A stretch of 43,745 nt of DNA from IMG/VR virus record IMGVR_UViG_3300036814_001086, positions 1-43,745 of that record, one strand, 5' to 3'. The notes under the pieces were generated by a model. The model worked only from the letters and a program-made list of their open reading frames with translations, did not search any database and was not told where the DNA came from. Positions 29,889 through 37,691 of this stretch are shown one piece after another. How positions within the stretch are numbered: position 1 is the first letter of the stretch; each line of letters opens with the position of its first letter. The translations under genes were made by a program, and so were the position numbers. Origin of the DNA: a virus.

Positions 29889-30959
29889 ATGAGTGATTAT
29901 TTTGGAGAAATGCTACAAGTAGCTAATAATGAATATGGCGCAGTAGTAAGTGATGGTGTTGAAGCAGGCGATGTAGAAAGTTTTATTGATACCGGATCGT
30001 ATATTTTAAATGCTCAATTGTCTGGTAGCATCTATGGTGGATTACCATCTAATAAAATTACAGCATTTGCCGGAGAAAGTTCAACAGGCAAAACTTTTTT
30101 CGTTTTAGGTTGTGTCAGACAATTTCTCGTAGATAATCCTACTGGTGGAGTTATATATTTTGAAAGTGAATCTGCCATAACCAAAGATATGATAGAATCA
30201 AGAGGAATCGATTCTAAACGAATGATTATCCTACCTGTTGCTACGGTTCAAGAATTCAGAACACAAGCAACTAAAATTCTAGAAAAACATTTAGAAGAAC
30301 CCATCAAGTCTCGTCCGCCAATGATGATATGTTTAGATTCATTAGGTAATCTTTCTACTACTAAAGAAATGGAAGATGTTAGTGACGGTAAAGAGACCAG
30401 GGATATGACCAGAGCACAAATGGTTAAAGGCACATTTAGGGTTTTAACTTTATTAGGTGGTAAAGCTAAAGTACCTCTTGTTGTTACTAATCACACATAC
30501 GATCAAATAGGAACATTATTTCCTCAAAAAATTATGGGTGGAGGAACAGGCTTACATTATGCCGCATCTAGTATCGTATTTCTATCTAAAAAGAAAGAAA
30601 AGGATGGTACTGAAGTAATTGGTAATATAGTTCATTGTAGAACTTATAAATCTAGGCTCACAAAAGAACATAAAATGGTAGATGTTCTTCTTACCTTTAA
30701 AGAAGGATTGAATAGATATTATGGATTAGCAGAATTAGCAGAGAAGTATGGAATCTTTAAAAAAGTTTCTACCAGATTAGAAATGCCTGATGGAGAAAAG
30801 GTTTTTCTAAAAACCATGCTTAAAAATCCTACCAAGTATTTTACTAAAGAAATTTTAGACAAGTTAGACGTTGCAGCTGGGAAAGAATTTTTATATGGTG
30901 AAATGGAAATAGAAGAATTGGCTGTAGAAGAAGAATCAGCACCCAAAGAGGCAAGATAG
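29889..30959 (+). CDS. uvsX: UvsX, RecA-like recombinase
   Basis: 356 residues. Walker A G62ESSTGKT69 in [28 protein letters not shown]; Walker B-like [33 protein letters not shown] and [11 protein letters not shown] as in T4-like UvsX. It forms filaments on ssDNA for recombination-dependent replication. The acidic C-terminus ([19 protein letters not shown]) resembles the regulatory tail of RecA proteins. Follows the terminator; no clear sigma70 promoter seen in the 35-bp gap, so the promoter may be weak or transcription may read through. Confidence 0.95.
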   Translation: MSDYFGEMLQVANNEYGAVVSDGVEAGDVESFIDTGSYILNAQLSGSIYGGLPSNKITAFAGESSTGKTFFVLGCVRQFLVDNPTGGVIYFESESAITKDMIESRGIDSKRMIILPVATVQEFRTQATKILEKHLEEPIKSRPPMMICLDSLGNLSTTKEMEDVSDGKETRDMTRAQMVKGTFRVLTLLGGKAKVPLVVTNHTYDQIGTLFPQKIMGGGTGLHYAASSIVFLSKKKEKDGTEVIGNIVHCRTYKSRLTKEHKMVDVLLTFKEGLNRYYGLAELAEKYGIFKKVSTRLEMPDGEKVFLKTMLKNPTKYFTKEILDKLDVAAGKEFLYGEMEIEELAVEEESAPKEAR

Positions 30960-30969
30960 GAGTATACAT

Positions 30970-31296
30970 ATGTGTCCTATATGCTGGATTAGTGGTTTTA
31001 TTGCCGTACTATTTGGCGGCAGTTTTGTCGCCACCGTTAACCATCCTATAAGTTGGATTATAGGAGGATTTGTTGTTGCTTATGGCCTTTATAAATTTTA
31101 TGATGGTTATAAACGTGGTAAATCAATGGAAGAAGACACAAAAGCCAAAAATAGAAAAACAATTTATAGATTTGTCCAAGGGATTGTTATCGGAAGTTTT
31201 GTTACCGGAGTACTTTTTTACAAATACACGGCGGACGAACATCAACGAATGCATGATTTGTTAGATCAACATGGAATAGAACAACATGTCGACTGA
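30970..31296 (+). CDS. membrane protein (108 aa)
   Basis: Ribosome site AGGAG before the ATG. Hydrophobic segments: ICWISGFIAVLFGGSFVATV (4-23), WIIGGFVVAYGLYKF (29-43) and FVQGIVIGSFVTGVLFYKY (68-86): three spans. C-tail His-rich (HQRMHDLLDQHGIEQH). Unrecognised; sits between uvsX and helicase. Confidence 0.6.
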   Translation: MCPICWISGFIAVLFGGSFVATVNHPISWIIGGFVVAYGLYKFYDGYKRGKSMEEDTKAKNRKTIYRFVQGIVIGSFVTGVLFYKYTADEHQRMHDLLDQHGIEQHVD

Positions 31297-31495
31297 TAAT
31301 ATGATAATAGAGAAAGTTAAAGTAGTGGAATTAACGTTTGAAGATGGAACAAAAAAAATATGTCGAGGGGGAGAAGCTGCTGTGGAAAGAGCCTGGGGAA
31401 CTTATCCAATAGTATCTGCTAGGTGGACTGGCGAAGAAGAAACAATGCAATGGATTCCTCTAGAAGATAATCGAACAGAGATAACGGGCTGGTAA
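31286..31495 (+). CDS. unknown small protein (69 aa)
   Basis: Overlaps the previous gene by 11 bp; an ATG at 31301 would avoid overlap. VKVVELTFEDGTKKICRGGE and AWGTYPIVSARW suggest a compact beta-rich fold. No family recognised. Confidence 0.55.
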   Translation: MSTDNMIIEKVKVVELTFEDGTKKICRGGEAAVERAWGTYPIVSARWTGEEETMQWIPLEDNRTEITGW

Positions 31496-31500
31496 AAAGA

Positions 31501-31896
31501 ATGAATGAATTAACAAAAAAAGATTACGATAGAATTAATAGTTATTTTAATTTAGTTCCTCATCCGGAACATATCGAAGATGTTTCTCAAATGTGTGTTG
31601 AATTAAACACGGGCCCTTTTAAAGGAACTGTTATAAAATATGGTAAGTTTCAAGTTGCTCCACCGGATGAAATGGGAGAAAGTAATGCGAAATATGAATA
31701 CGATGTTATTCTTGTTCCACCAGAATTACAGGGAGTAGAACATTCTGATGAAGAAGGTGTAGAATTTGAATATATGATTGGAGAAATTTTAGTTAAATTA
31801 TTATGGGACAGATATAAAGAAGAGAGTGAAAAGGAAGGAGTAAAAACAAATGATGCCACGGATAGAACAGCTGATACTATCACATTTAATACATAA
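31501..31896 (+). CDS. conserved phage protein of unknown function (131 aa)
   Basis: MNELTKKDYDRINSYFNLVP; GPFKGTVIKYGKFQVAPPDE and KYEYDVILVPPELQ give a beta-rich middle. Proteins of this look occur upstream of the gp41-type helicase in related phages as I recall, with no assigned role. Overlaps the helicase gene by 47 bp. Confidence 0.55.
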   Translation: MNELTKKDYDRINSYFNLVPHPEHIEDVSQMCVELNTGPFKGTVIKYGKFQVAPPDEMGESNAKYEYDVILVPPELQGVEHSDEEGVEFEYMIGEILVKLLWDRYKEESEKEGVKTNDATDRTADTITFNT

Positions 31897-33259
31897 TGAA
31901 AATTTTACGAGGAAAGTTGTTCCTTACGTAAAATCTGAATATTTTGAAGATCCTCCGGAAAAAATAGTTTTCAAATTAATTCAAGAATATATTTTAAAGC
32001 ATAATGACCTACCAACCAAACAAAGTTTATTAATAGATTTAGATCAATTAGATGGTATACATGAATCAGAATATACTAAATCTAGTGAAATAATTAATAC
32101 TTTAGAAAAGCCTAGTGATTCTAAAGACATCACACCCTGGCTTTTAGAACAATCAGAAACATTTTGTCAAGATAAAGCAATATATAATGCTGTAGTGAAT
32201 GCTATCGCAATTCTTGAAGGTAATGAAAAGACTCATTTATCTAAAGGAGCAATTCCCACCGTTTTATCAGAAGCTTTAGCTGTTTCTTTTGATCCTCATG
32301 TAGGACACGATTTTATTGACGACGCGGACAAAAGATTTGATTTTTATCATAGAGTAGAAGAAAAACTTGAATTCGATCTCGAGTTGTTTAATAAAATTAC
32401 AAAAGGGGGTTTACCTAAGAAGACTTTAAATATTTGTTTAGCAGGAACTGGAGTTGGTAAATCTTTATTCATGTGTCATCAAGCCGCTAGTTGTCTTTCT
32501 ATTAATAAAAATGTTCTTTACATCACCATGGAGATGGCGGAAGAAAGGATCGCTGAAAGAATTGATGCGAATCTTTTAGATATTCCTATGAGTCAATTAG
32601 AAGAAATTCCTAGAGATATGTATAAAAAGAAAATAGATAAACTCAAAGGAAAAACCAATGGTAAAATAATTATTAAAGAATATCCTACTGCATCTGCCGG
32701 CGCAATGCATTTTAAAAATTTATTAGGTGAATTAAACTTGAAACGTAATTTTGTTCCCGATATAATATTCATAGATTATTTAAACATTTGTACATCTTCT
32801 AGAATAAAGGCAGGAGCCAATGTTAATTCATACACATATATTAAATCTATTGCTGAAGAATTAAGGGGCTTAGCTGTAGAATATAATGTTCCGATTATGT
32901 CTGCAACACAAACAACCAGATCAGGGTTTACAAGTACAGATATTGGTTTAGAAGATACATCTGAGAGTTTTGGTTTACCAGCAACCGCTGACTTTATGTT
33001 CGCACTTATATCTTCTGAAGAAATGGAAGAATTAAATCAAATGCTTGTAAAACAATTGAAAAACAGATATAATGATCCTACATCTTATAGAAAGTTTATT
33101 ATTGGAGTAGATAGAAGTAAAATGAGACTTTATGATGTCGACCAAAAAGCTCAAGAAGATATATCGGACAGCGGACAAGATGATGAACCATTGTTTGATA
33201 TCTCCACCGATAATAGACACAGAAATAAAGCTGATTTCGGGAATTTTCAATATGAATGA
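31850..33259 (+). CDS. 41: replicative DNA helicase (gp41, DnaB family)
   Basis: 469 residues; ribosome site AAGGAG before ATGATG. N-terminal primase-interaction domain, then RecA-like core: NICLAGTGVGKSLFMCHQAA (Walker A, about 195-210), VLYITMEMAEERIAERI, Walker B DIIFIDYLNIC, and SATQTTRSG. T4 gp41 is a hexameric 5'-3' helicase working with gp61 primase and loaded by gp59; neither partner is in this window. Overlaps the metalloprotease-like gene by 8 bp. Confidence 0.95.
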   Translation: MMPRIEQLILSHLIHNENFTRKVVPYVKSEYFEDPPEKIVFKLIQEYILKHNDLPTKQSLLIDLDQLDGIHESEYTKSSEIINTLEKPSDSKDITPWLLEQSETFCQDKAIYNAVVNAIAILEGNEKTHLSKGAIPTVLSEALAVSFDPHVGHDFIDDADKRFDFYHRVEEKLEFDLELFNKITKGGLPKKTLNICLAGTGVGKSLFMCHQAASCLSINKNVLYITMEMAEERIAERIDANLLDIPMSQLEEIPRDMYKKKIDKLKGKTNGKIIIKEYPTASAGAMHFKNLLGELNLKRNFVPDIIFIDYLNICTSSRIKAGANVNSYTYIKSIAEELRGLAVEYNVPIMSATQTTRSGFTSTDIGLEDTSESFGLPATADFMFALISSEEMEELNQMLVKQLKNRYNDPTSYRKFIIGVDRSKMRLYDVDQKAQEDISDSGQDDEPLFDISTDNRHRNKADFGNFQYE

Positions 33260-33887
33260 TGCCGCCACTCCAAATGGATTAGAATTTATTAAAGATTCAT
33301 TAGGATGTATAGATTTAGCTTTTAAAGAATTTGAAAATTCATATAATACAAAAACAAATCGTTATATTAAGCTTTGGCATGAATGTGCTAATAGAACGGA
33401 AGAAATATTAGAAGATGAACTAGGATTTTCTTGCTATGTTAATATACGAAAAGATTTGGGTCATGCTTTATATGAAATGACTTTCGATGGAGCTGCTAAT
33501 GTTCCCGAAGAACATTTTTCAGAATCAGAATTAGAAATAACAATTAATTTATCACCAGAATTATATACACAGCAATTATTTGTGCCAGAATCTGCTTGGG
33601 AAAAATATAGACAACAATTTACTCTCACCTACATTCATGAATTAACACATTCTTTACAATTTGATGATCAACAAACCGCGCAACCCGCATATGATGATTA
33701 TTTTTCAAACCCATTTGAAATAGATGCGTATAGTTCTGAACTCGCCTTTGATATGTATCTCCACGATAAGCCAAAAACAAGTTGTGAAGCTTTTATGAGA
33801 TATTCTACAATAAAAGAACAAAATATTTTTAAACAATTCATACATCTTACCGAAAAGAAATATGAGTATCTTAAAAACAATAAATAA
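33252..33887 (+). CDS. zinc metalloprotease-like protein (HELTH)
   Basis: 211 residues from the ATG at 33252, coupled to gp41; the longer open frame from 33132 lies inside gp41. YIH129ELTH133SLQF is a clear zincin HExxH motif, followed by NPFE156IDAYSSELA, which offers a third ligand Glu, as in minimal gluzincins. The rest is unassigned. It could be a protease acting on host or head proteins; substrate unknown. Its conserved place after gp41 may reflect operon history only. Confidence 0.65.
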   Translation: MNDAATPNGLEFIKDSLGCIDLAFKEFENSYNTKTNRYIKLWHECANRTEEILEDELGFSCYVNIRKDLGHALYEMTFDGAANVPEEHFSESELEITINLSPELYTQQLFVPESAWEKYRQQFTLTYIHELTHSLQFDDQQTAQPAYDDYFSNPFEIDAYSSELAFDMYLHDKPKTSCEAFMRYSTIKEQNIFKQFIHLTEKKYEYLKNNK

Positions 33888-33915
33888 GATTATACTACTA
33901 TTTTGAAGGGAAAAC

Positions 33916-34158
33916 ATGGAAAAAATTCAAGACCTGCATGAAGCAGTTAAGGAAGTTCTAGAGGAAGCTGCTATAAGTAAATTGGCAGTGAAAAGTATGG
34001 AAGAAGTTGCTTCGCGTGCAAATAGAATAGCGAGATGGGCTCGTAATGCTGCTGAAATGGATTCAGCTGATGCTAAGTCGGTTAAAGCCCTAGCTAAAGA
34101 TATTCAGAAGACTATGGATAAATGGGCAAAAGGTTCCTGGGAGGGGAAATCACTTTGA
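33916..34158 (+). CDS. helical small protein (80 aa)
   Basis: MEKIQDLHEAVKEVLEEAAI and Ala/Lys-rich helices (ASRANRIARWARNAAEMDSA). Probably an all-helical bundle. The ribosome site GAAGGGAA is plausible. Its stop lies at the first base pairs of a decayed capsid-targeting copy (34155). Possible head-associated protein by context. Confidence 0.6.
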   Translation: MEKIQDLHEAVKEVLEEAAISKLAVKSMEEVASRANRIARWARNAAEMDSADAKSVKALAKDIQKTMDKWAKGSWEGKSL

Positions 34159-34185
34159 AAACATATAAATCTTTTCACTGAAAAA
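34155..34185 (+). pseudogene. decayed copy of a capsid-targeting start
   Basis: TTG AAA ACA TAT AAA TCT TTT CAC TGA encodes (M)KTYKSFH-stop. The 31 bases align with the real start 37 bp downstream (ATG AAA ACA TAT AAA AAT TTT ATG ACT GAA). It looks like a duplicated and inactivated start of an MKTYK-type gene, left by gene gain or loss at this spot. Confidence 0.5.
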
Positions 34186-34191
34186 ATTAAT

Positions 34192-35721
34192 ATGAAAACA
34201 TATAAAAATTTTATGACTGAATCTGCCGAACATATAATAGAGCTTCTTCTGGAAAAAGATCTAAGAAATCTTAATGCTCCAGAACTGGCTCCTCTTTTGA
34301 GAATTTTAAAGCAATCTCCTCAGGCGACTATTGATAGAGCATACGAAGCAGTATTTGTTCCCAATATGGAAGCGAGAATCAGTCAATTATTTGATAATAG
34401 GGGCATGACAACAGGTAAAGTAGAAGTGGCTAAAGAAGCTCTGATGTCAAAAATTATTAAAATAAATGCAAAAGTAGAAGAAAAGTTAGATTTTATAAAC
34501 AAATTAATAGGCGGAAAATTAGTTGATGCGAAAGCTATAGTAACTAAAGCTCTAGAAGGCGAAACTAATATTGGTAGCAAAGAATATATTATAGATTCTA
34601 ATCCTATAATTAATAATTCAGCGTTTTATAATTGGTTTGTTAATTGGGAACCCCAAATAGATAAAAGAAATATGGGTGGCGGTGAGATTTTTTTAATTTT
34701 AAACCATCCTAGTGGGCGTAAAGGTAAAGATGGAAAAGGTGATGTTTGGTTTGAAGGTGGAGTCGCCGGCACACCAGGTGTTATCGAATTAAAAAAAGGC
34801 GGTAAAGATTTAGAATCGGATGATCCAGAAGCAAAAAAGGGCAGTGGTGCAGCATTTGGTAAAAAAGATGGATTCAGAGATGGAAAGAAAGTCTTTGATG
34901 ACTTTTGGAAAAAAACAACGCGTTCCAAAAAAGTTCCCGATAATGTTGGATTGGGAGTAGTTGATTCATCTAGGGGCGGTGGAGTTATAAAGAAAGAAAA
35001 ATTTTCAGCGGCAATGAATGAAGCATCAATAAGGTTGCACGAATATGGCGCCTCTGTTACTCAAATTGCGGATATGTGGAAAAAAGTGTGTACTGCATGC
35101 CAAGGAATGGATGGTGGAATTAAATTTGATGATGCTATTTACATAGAAGGTAATATGTGCGTGACAGAGCCTAATACGTTTATGCATATTTGGGTTGCGA
35201 ACGGTATGAATGCATATGCAAAGAAAGAAAATCATGATATTATTTTATATTATAATCCAATAAACTTAAAAGCATATGCATTTAAAACTGGCATAGATTA
35301 TCTTAATGTTGCCGGCAAGGTTAAGATTGATTATGACTGGGCTTTAAATTGGAAAGAAGGCGGTTATGGAAATTTTGTACCAAGATTAAAAGTAGAAAAA
35401 TTTGAACCGGCAAAATTGGTTAAAGGGGAATCAGGATACGGTGATATCCTGGGCGATGTATTCGCGAATGCTTTAACAGCCGATAGGTATGATCCCAAAG
35501 GTGCAGAGAAAAAATATAAGAAAGCAACAGATAAGAATACATCTTTAAAAGATACTATAAATTCCTATTTGAGAGATAAAGCTCCGGAAGACGGCAAACT
35601 GAGAACATTTTCTGATTTTACGAATTGGAAGAGGCTCAAATTACCCAATATTATATCAGGAAAACCAAACGCAGGTAATCGCTCAGAACTATCAGTTGCA
35701 ATTAAGAAGCACTTATCATGA
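34192..35721 (+). CDS. putative head-targeted protein with PD-(D/E)xK-like motif
   Basis: 509 residues. MKTYKNFMTE|S matches the T4 capsid-targeting sequence (MKTYQEFIAE|A in internal proteins, cut by gp21 after a (I/L)xE site). Residues about 162-203 show a nuclease-like arrangement: GGGE165IFLIL, GKGD184VWF and GVIE199LK201, i.e. E...D...ExK. The C-terminal half is unassigned, with two Cys (VCTACQ). If right, a nuclease-type enzyme delivered with the DNA. The motif could be coincidental; I hold the targeting signal as better supported than the nuclease call. Confidence 0.5.
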   Translation: MKTYKNFMTESAEHIIELLLEKDLRNLNAPELAPLLRILKQSPQATIDRAYEAVFVPNMEARISQLFDNRGMTTGKVEVAKEALMSKIIKINAKVEEKLDFINKLIGGKLVDAKAIVTKALEGETNIGSKEYIIDSNPIINNSAFYNWFVNWEPQIDKRNMGGGEIFLILNHPSGRKGKDGKGDVWFEGGVAGTPGVIELKKGGKDLESDDPEAKKGSGAAFGKKDGFRDGKKVFDDFWKKTTRSKKVPDNVGLGVVDSSRGGGVIKKEKFSAAMNEASIRLHEYGASVTQIADMWKKVCTACQGMDGGIKFDDAIYIEGNMCVTEPNTFMHIWVANGMNAYAKKENHDIILYYNPINLKAYAFKTGIDYLNVAGKVKIDYDWALNWKEGGYGNFVPRLKVEKFEPAKLVKGESGYGDILGDVFANALTADRYDPKGAEKKYKKATDKNTSLKDTINSYLRDKAPEDGKLRTFSDFTNWKRLKLPNIISGKPNAGNRSELSVAIKKHLS

Positions 35722-36950
35722 AATCTTATAAACAGTTTCTCGTAGAAGCATCGGGTAAGAATCTTCATATGGAACATCTCGAAGACGAGGTGTTGAATGG
35801 AGGAGTTAATGGTACTAGAGGTGCTATTAATTTTCTGAGATCGCTAAGAGATATGTTAGCAGGAAATAATAAAGAAGCAGTTAATGTTACAGTTAAATGG
35901 GATGGCGCTCCGGCGGCGGTAGCAGGAATTCATCCTAATGGAAAATTTTTCGTTGATTATAAATCAATGAGGAAACCTTGCTTTACACAATCAGATGTAG
36001 ATGAACATTTTGGTGGCGGACCTTTACATCCAAAAATGTCTGCTCTTTTAGAACATTTGCCCAAATTAAATATACCAGGAAATATATTTCACGGAGATGT
36101 TCTTTGGACAGATAATAAAGATAAAAAAATTAAAACAATTGATAAAGAAAAGTATGTTACTTTTACTCCTAACACTATAACATATGCTGTACCATTAAAT
36201 ACTGAATTAGCTAAAAAAATTATTACTGCCAAAGTCGGGATTGTTTTTCATACAACATATAAAACAGCCGGTGCGGATGATTTAAATGATCTTAAAGCAG
36301 AGTTTGGAGCAGATATAAATTTATGGTCTTCTCATAGGGATGTTTGGGCCGTAAATGCAGATTTTACCGATTTAAGTGGATCTGCAACATTTACTCAAGC
36401 AGATACCACCAAAGTAACCGGAATGCTTTCTGAATTAGGAAAAGATTTTAATAAAATTAATGGAAGATTTTTAGATAATATATCAAAAGATAATATTATT
36501 AGAACGCACATTAAAACATTCATGAACACAAAAGTTAGAGAAGGTGAATTTGTTGATAACTATAAAAGATCGGCAAAAGATTGTGTTAAGTGGATTGAGA
36601 ATAAAATGCAGAACGAAGTTGGGAAGTTAAAGTCTGAAAGAGGTAGGCAAAGAAAACAAATGACTGTTGATGGATATATGAAAACTTTAAATGGTTCCAT
36701 GGATCAAATAGAGATCATATTTCGATTAATATCATTAATAAATAATATCAAACTTTTTATAGTTGAAAAATTAGAAGAAGTAAAAGGAATAACAAATACT
36801 TTTATAAAAACCCCTTCAGGGTATAGAGTAACTAAACCAGAAGGTTTTGTTGCTATAGATACTTTTGATAATCAAAAAGGTTTAAAATTAGTTAACAGGA
36901 TGGAATTTAGTAGAATAAATTTCACCGCAGAAAAGGAATGGGACCAATGA
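35718..36950 (+). CDS. ligase-type nucleotidyltransferase with capsid-targeting N-terminus
   Basis: 410 residues. MKSYKQFLVE|A fits the T4 capsid-targeting/gp21 cleavage pattern (L-V-E). Nucleotidyltransferase motifs in ligase order: motif I TVK60WDGAP (KxDG, lysine that takes AMP), a motif III-like NIFHGDVLW (about 113), motif IV-like E375GFVAI and motif V-like K387GLK390LVNR. Similar phage proteins are known as conserved hypotheticals; I infer covalent AMP transfer to RNA or DNA ends. Starts 4 bp inside the previous gene, so both are co-translated. Confidence 0.6.
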   Translation: MKSYKQFLVEASGKNLHMEHLEDEVLNGGVNGTRGAINFLRSLRDMLAGNNKEAVNVTVKWDGAPAAVAGIHPNGKFFVDYKSMRKPCFTQSDVDEHFGGGPLHPKMSALLEHLPKLNIPGNIFHGDVLWTDNKDKKIKTIDKEKYVTFTPNTITYAVPLNTELAKKIITAKVGIVFHTTYKTAGADDLNDLKAEFGADINLWSSHRDVWAVNADFTDLSGSATFTQADTTKVTGMLSELGKDFNKINGRFLDNISKDNIIRTHIKTFMNTKVREGEFVDNYKRSAKDCVKWIENKMQNEVGKLKSERGRQRKQMTVDGYMKTLNGSMDQIEIIFRLISLINNIKLFIVEKLEEVKGITNTFIKTPSGYRVTKPEGFVAIDTFDNQKGLKLVNRMEFSRINFTAEKEWDQ

Positions 36951-37141
36951 GAACTTATAAGGAATTTTCATTTAACATTGCAGAAGATGGACTAAATAAT
37001 AGTAGAGATGGAAAGAAAGTCATGCAAGCTATAGCAAAAAAGAAACTGTGGGTTGACAGAGACTCTTTTGGTGATTCCATTATTGGTACTGGACCAGACA
37101 AAAGAAAACTAAGAACAGCTTTAATAGATTACAGAGATTAG
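36947..37141 (+). CDS. small protein with capsid-targeting-like N-terminus (64 aa)
   Basis: From the ATG at 36947 (ATGA overlap) the protein begins MRTYKEFSFNIAE|DG, again MxTYKxF with an I-A-E site. The rest is basic (KKVMQAIAKKKLWVDRDSFG), like the small basic internal proteins of T4. Third consecutive gene with this signature. Confidence 0.55.
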   Translation: MRTYKEFSFNIAEDGLNNSRDGKKVMQAIAKKKLWVDRDSFGDSIIGTGPDKRKLRTALIDYRD

Positions 37142-37148
37142 GAGTTCA

Positions 37149-37406
37149 ATGAGACCCATTTTTACAAAAGAAACTGAAGCATTGAAAGAAGGTTCTCAAT
37201 GGTCAGTAAAAATAACAGACGCTTTGAGAGAATGTATCGAGGCTGCACCGGCGAGGCCCAAAAATAAATTAGCCCAGATTTATGAAGAGTATATGGAAAA
37301 ATTTGGCAGGGGACACAAACTGGGAAGAGTTCCTCCAATGCTAAAAGATATGCTTAATGCAATAGAAGAAGGATCGGACGCAAGAGTAGATCGCGAAAAC
37401 TGGTAA
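37149..37406 (+). CDS. small helical protein (85 aa)
   Basis: Ribosome site AGGAG. MRPIFTKETEALKEGSQWSV then helices (LAQIYEEYMEKFGRGHKLGR). The N-terminus has E-A-L-K-E, a possible (L)xE cleavage site, but no MKTYxxF. Unknown; likely in the same head-protein unit. Confidence 0.55.
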   Translation: MRPIFTKETEALKEGSQWSVKITDALRECIEAAPARPKNKLAQIYEEYMEKFGRGHKLGRVPPMLKDMLNAIEEGSDARVDRENW

Positions 37407-37442
37407 TTCGATTTTTAAATTATAAATTAGGAGAAGAATATA

Positions 37443-37691
37443 ATGGCTGATAAACATAATTATTTCGGAGAGAGCCCTTTCTCAAACGATGATTATACCG
37501 ATCTAGCAAATTCTGTAAAAAGAATTGTAGATAAAAAGTCTAAAGGGTTTAAATATACTAAGGAACAAATTCGGGATATGTCAGAACAGAACGCAAATAA
37601 ATCTGTTCAAAATACCTACATGTCAATGGTTCAAAAAGAAGCGGAACACAAAATTGTAAGACCCGGAGAAGAGGATAAAGAGGATAAATGA
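37443..37691 (+). CDS. small protein (82 aa), unknown
   Basis: Strong ribosome site AGGAGAAG. MADKHNYFGESPFSNDDYTD then YTKEQIRDMSEQNANKSVQN; basic/acidic tail. No family recognised. Coupled by ATGA to the adenylyltransferase-like gene. Confidence 0.55.
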   Translation: MADKHNYFGESPFSNDDYTDLANSVKRIVDKKSKGFKYTKEQIRDMSEQNANKSVQNTYMSMVQKEAEHKIVRPGEEDKEDK

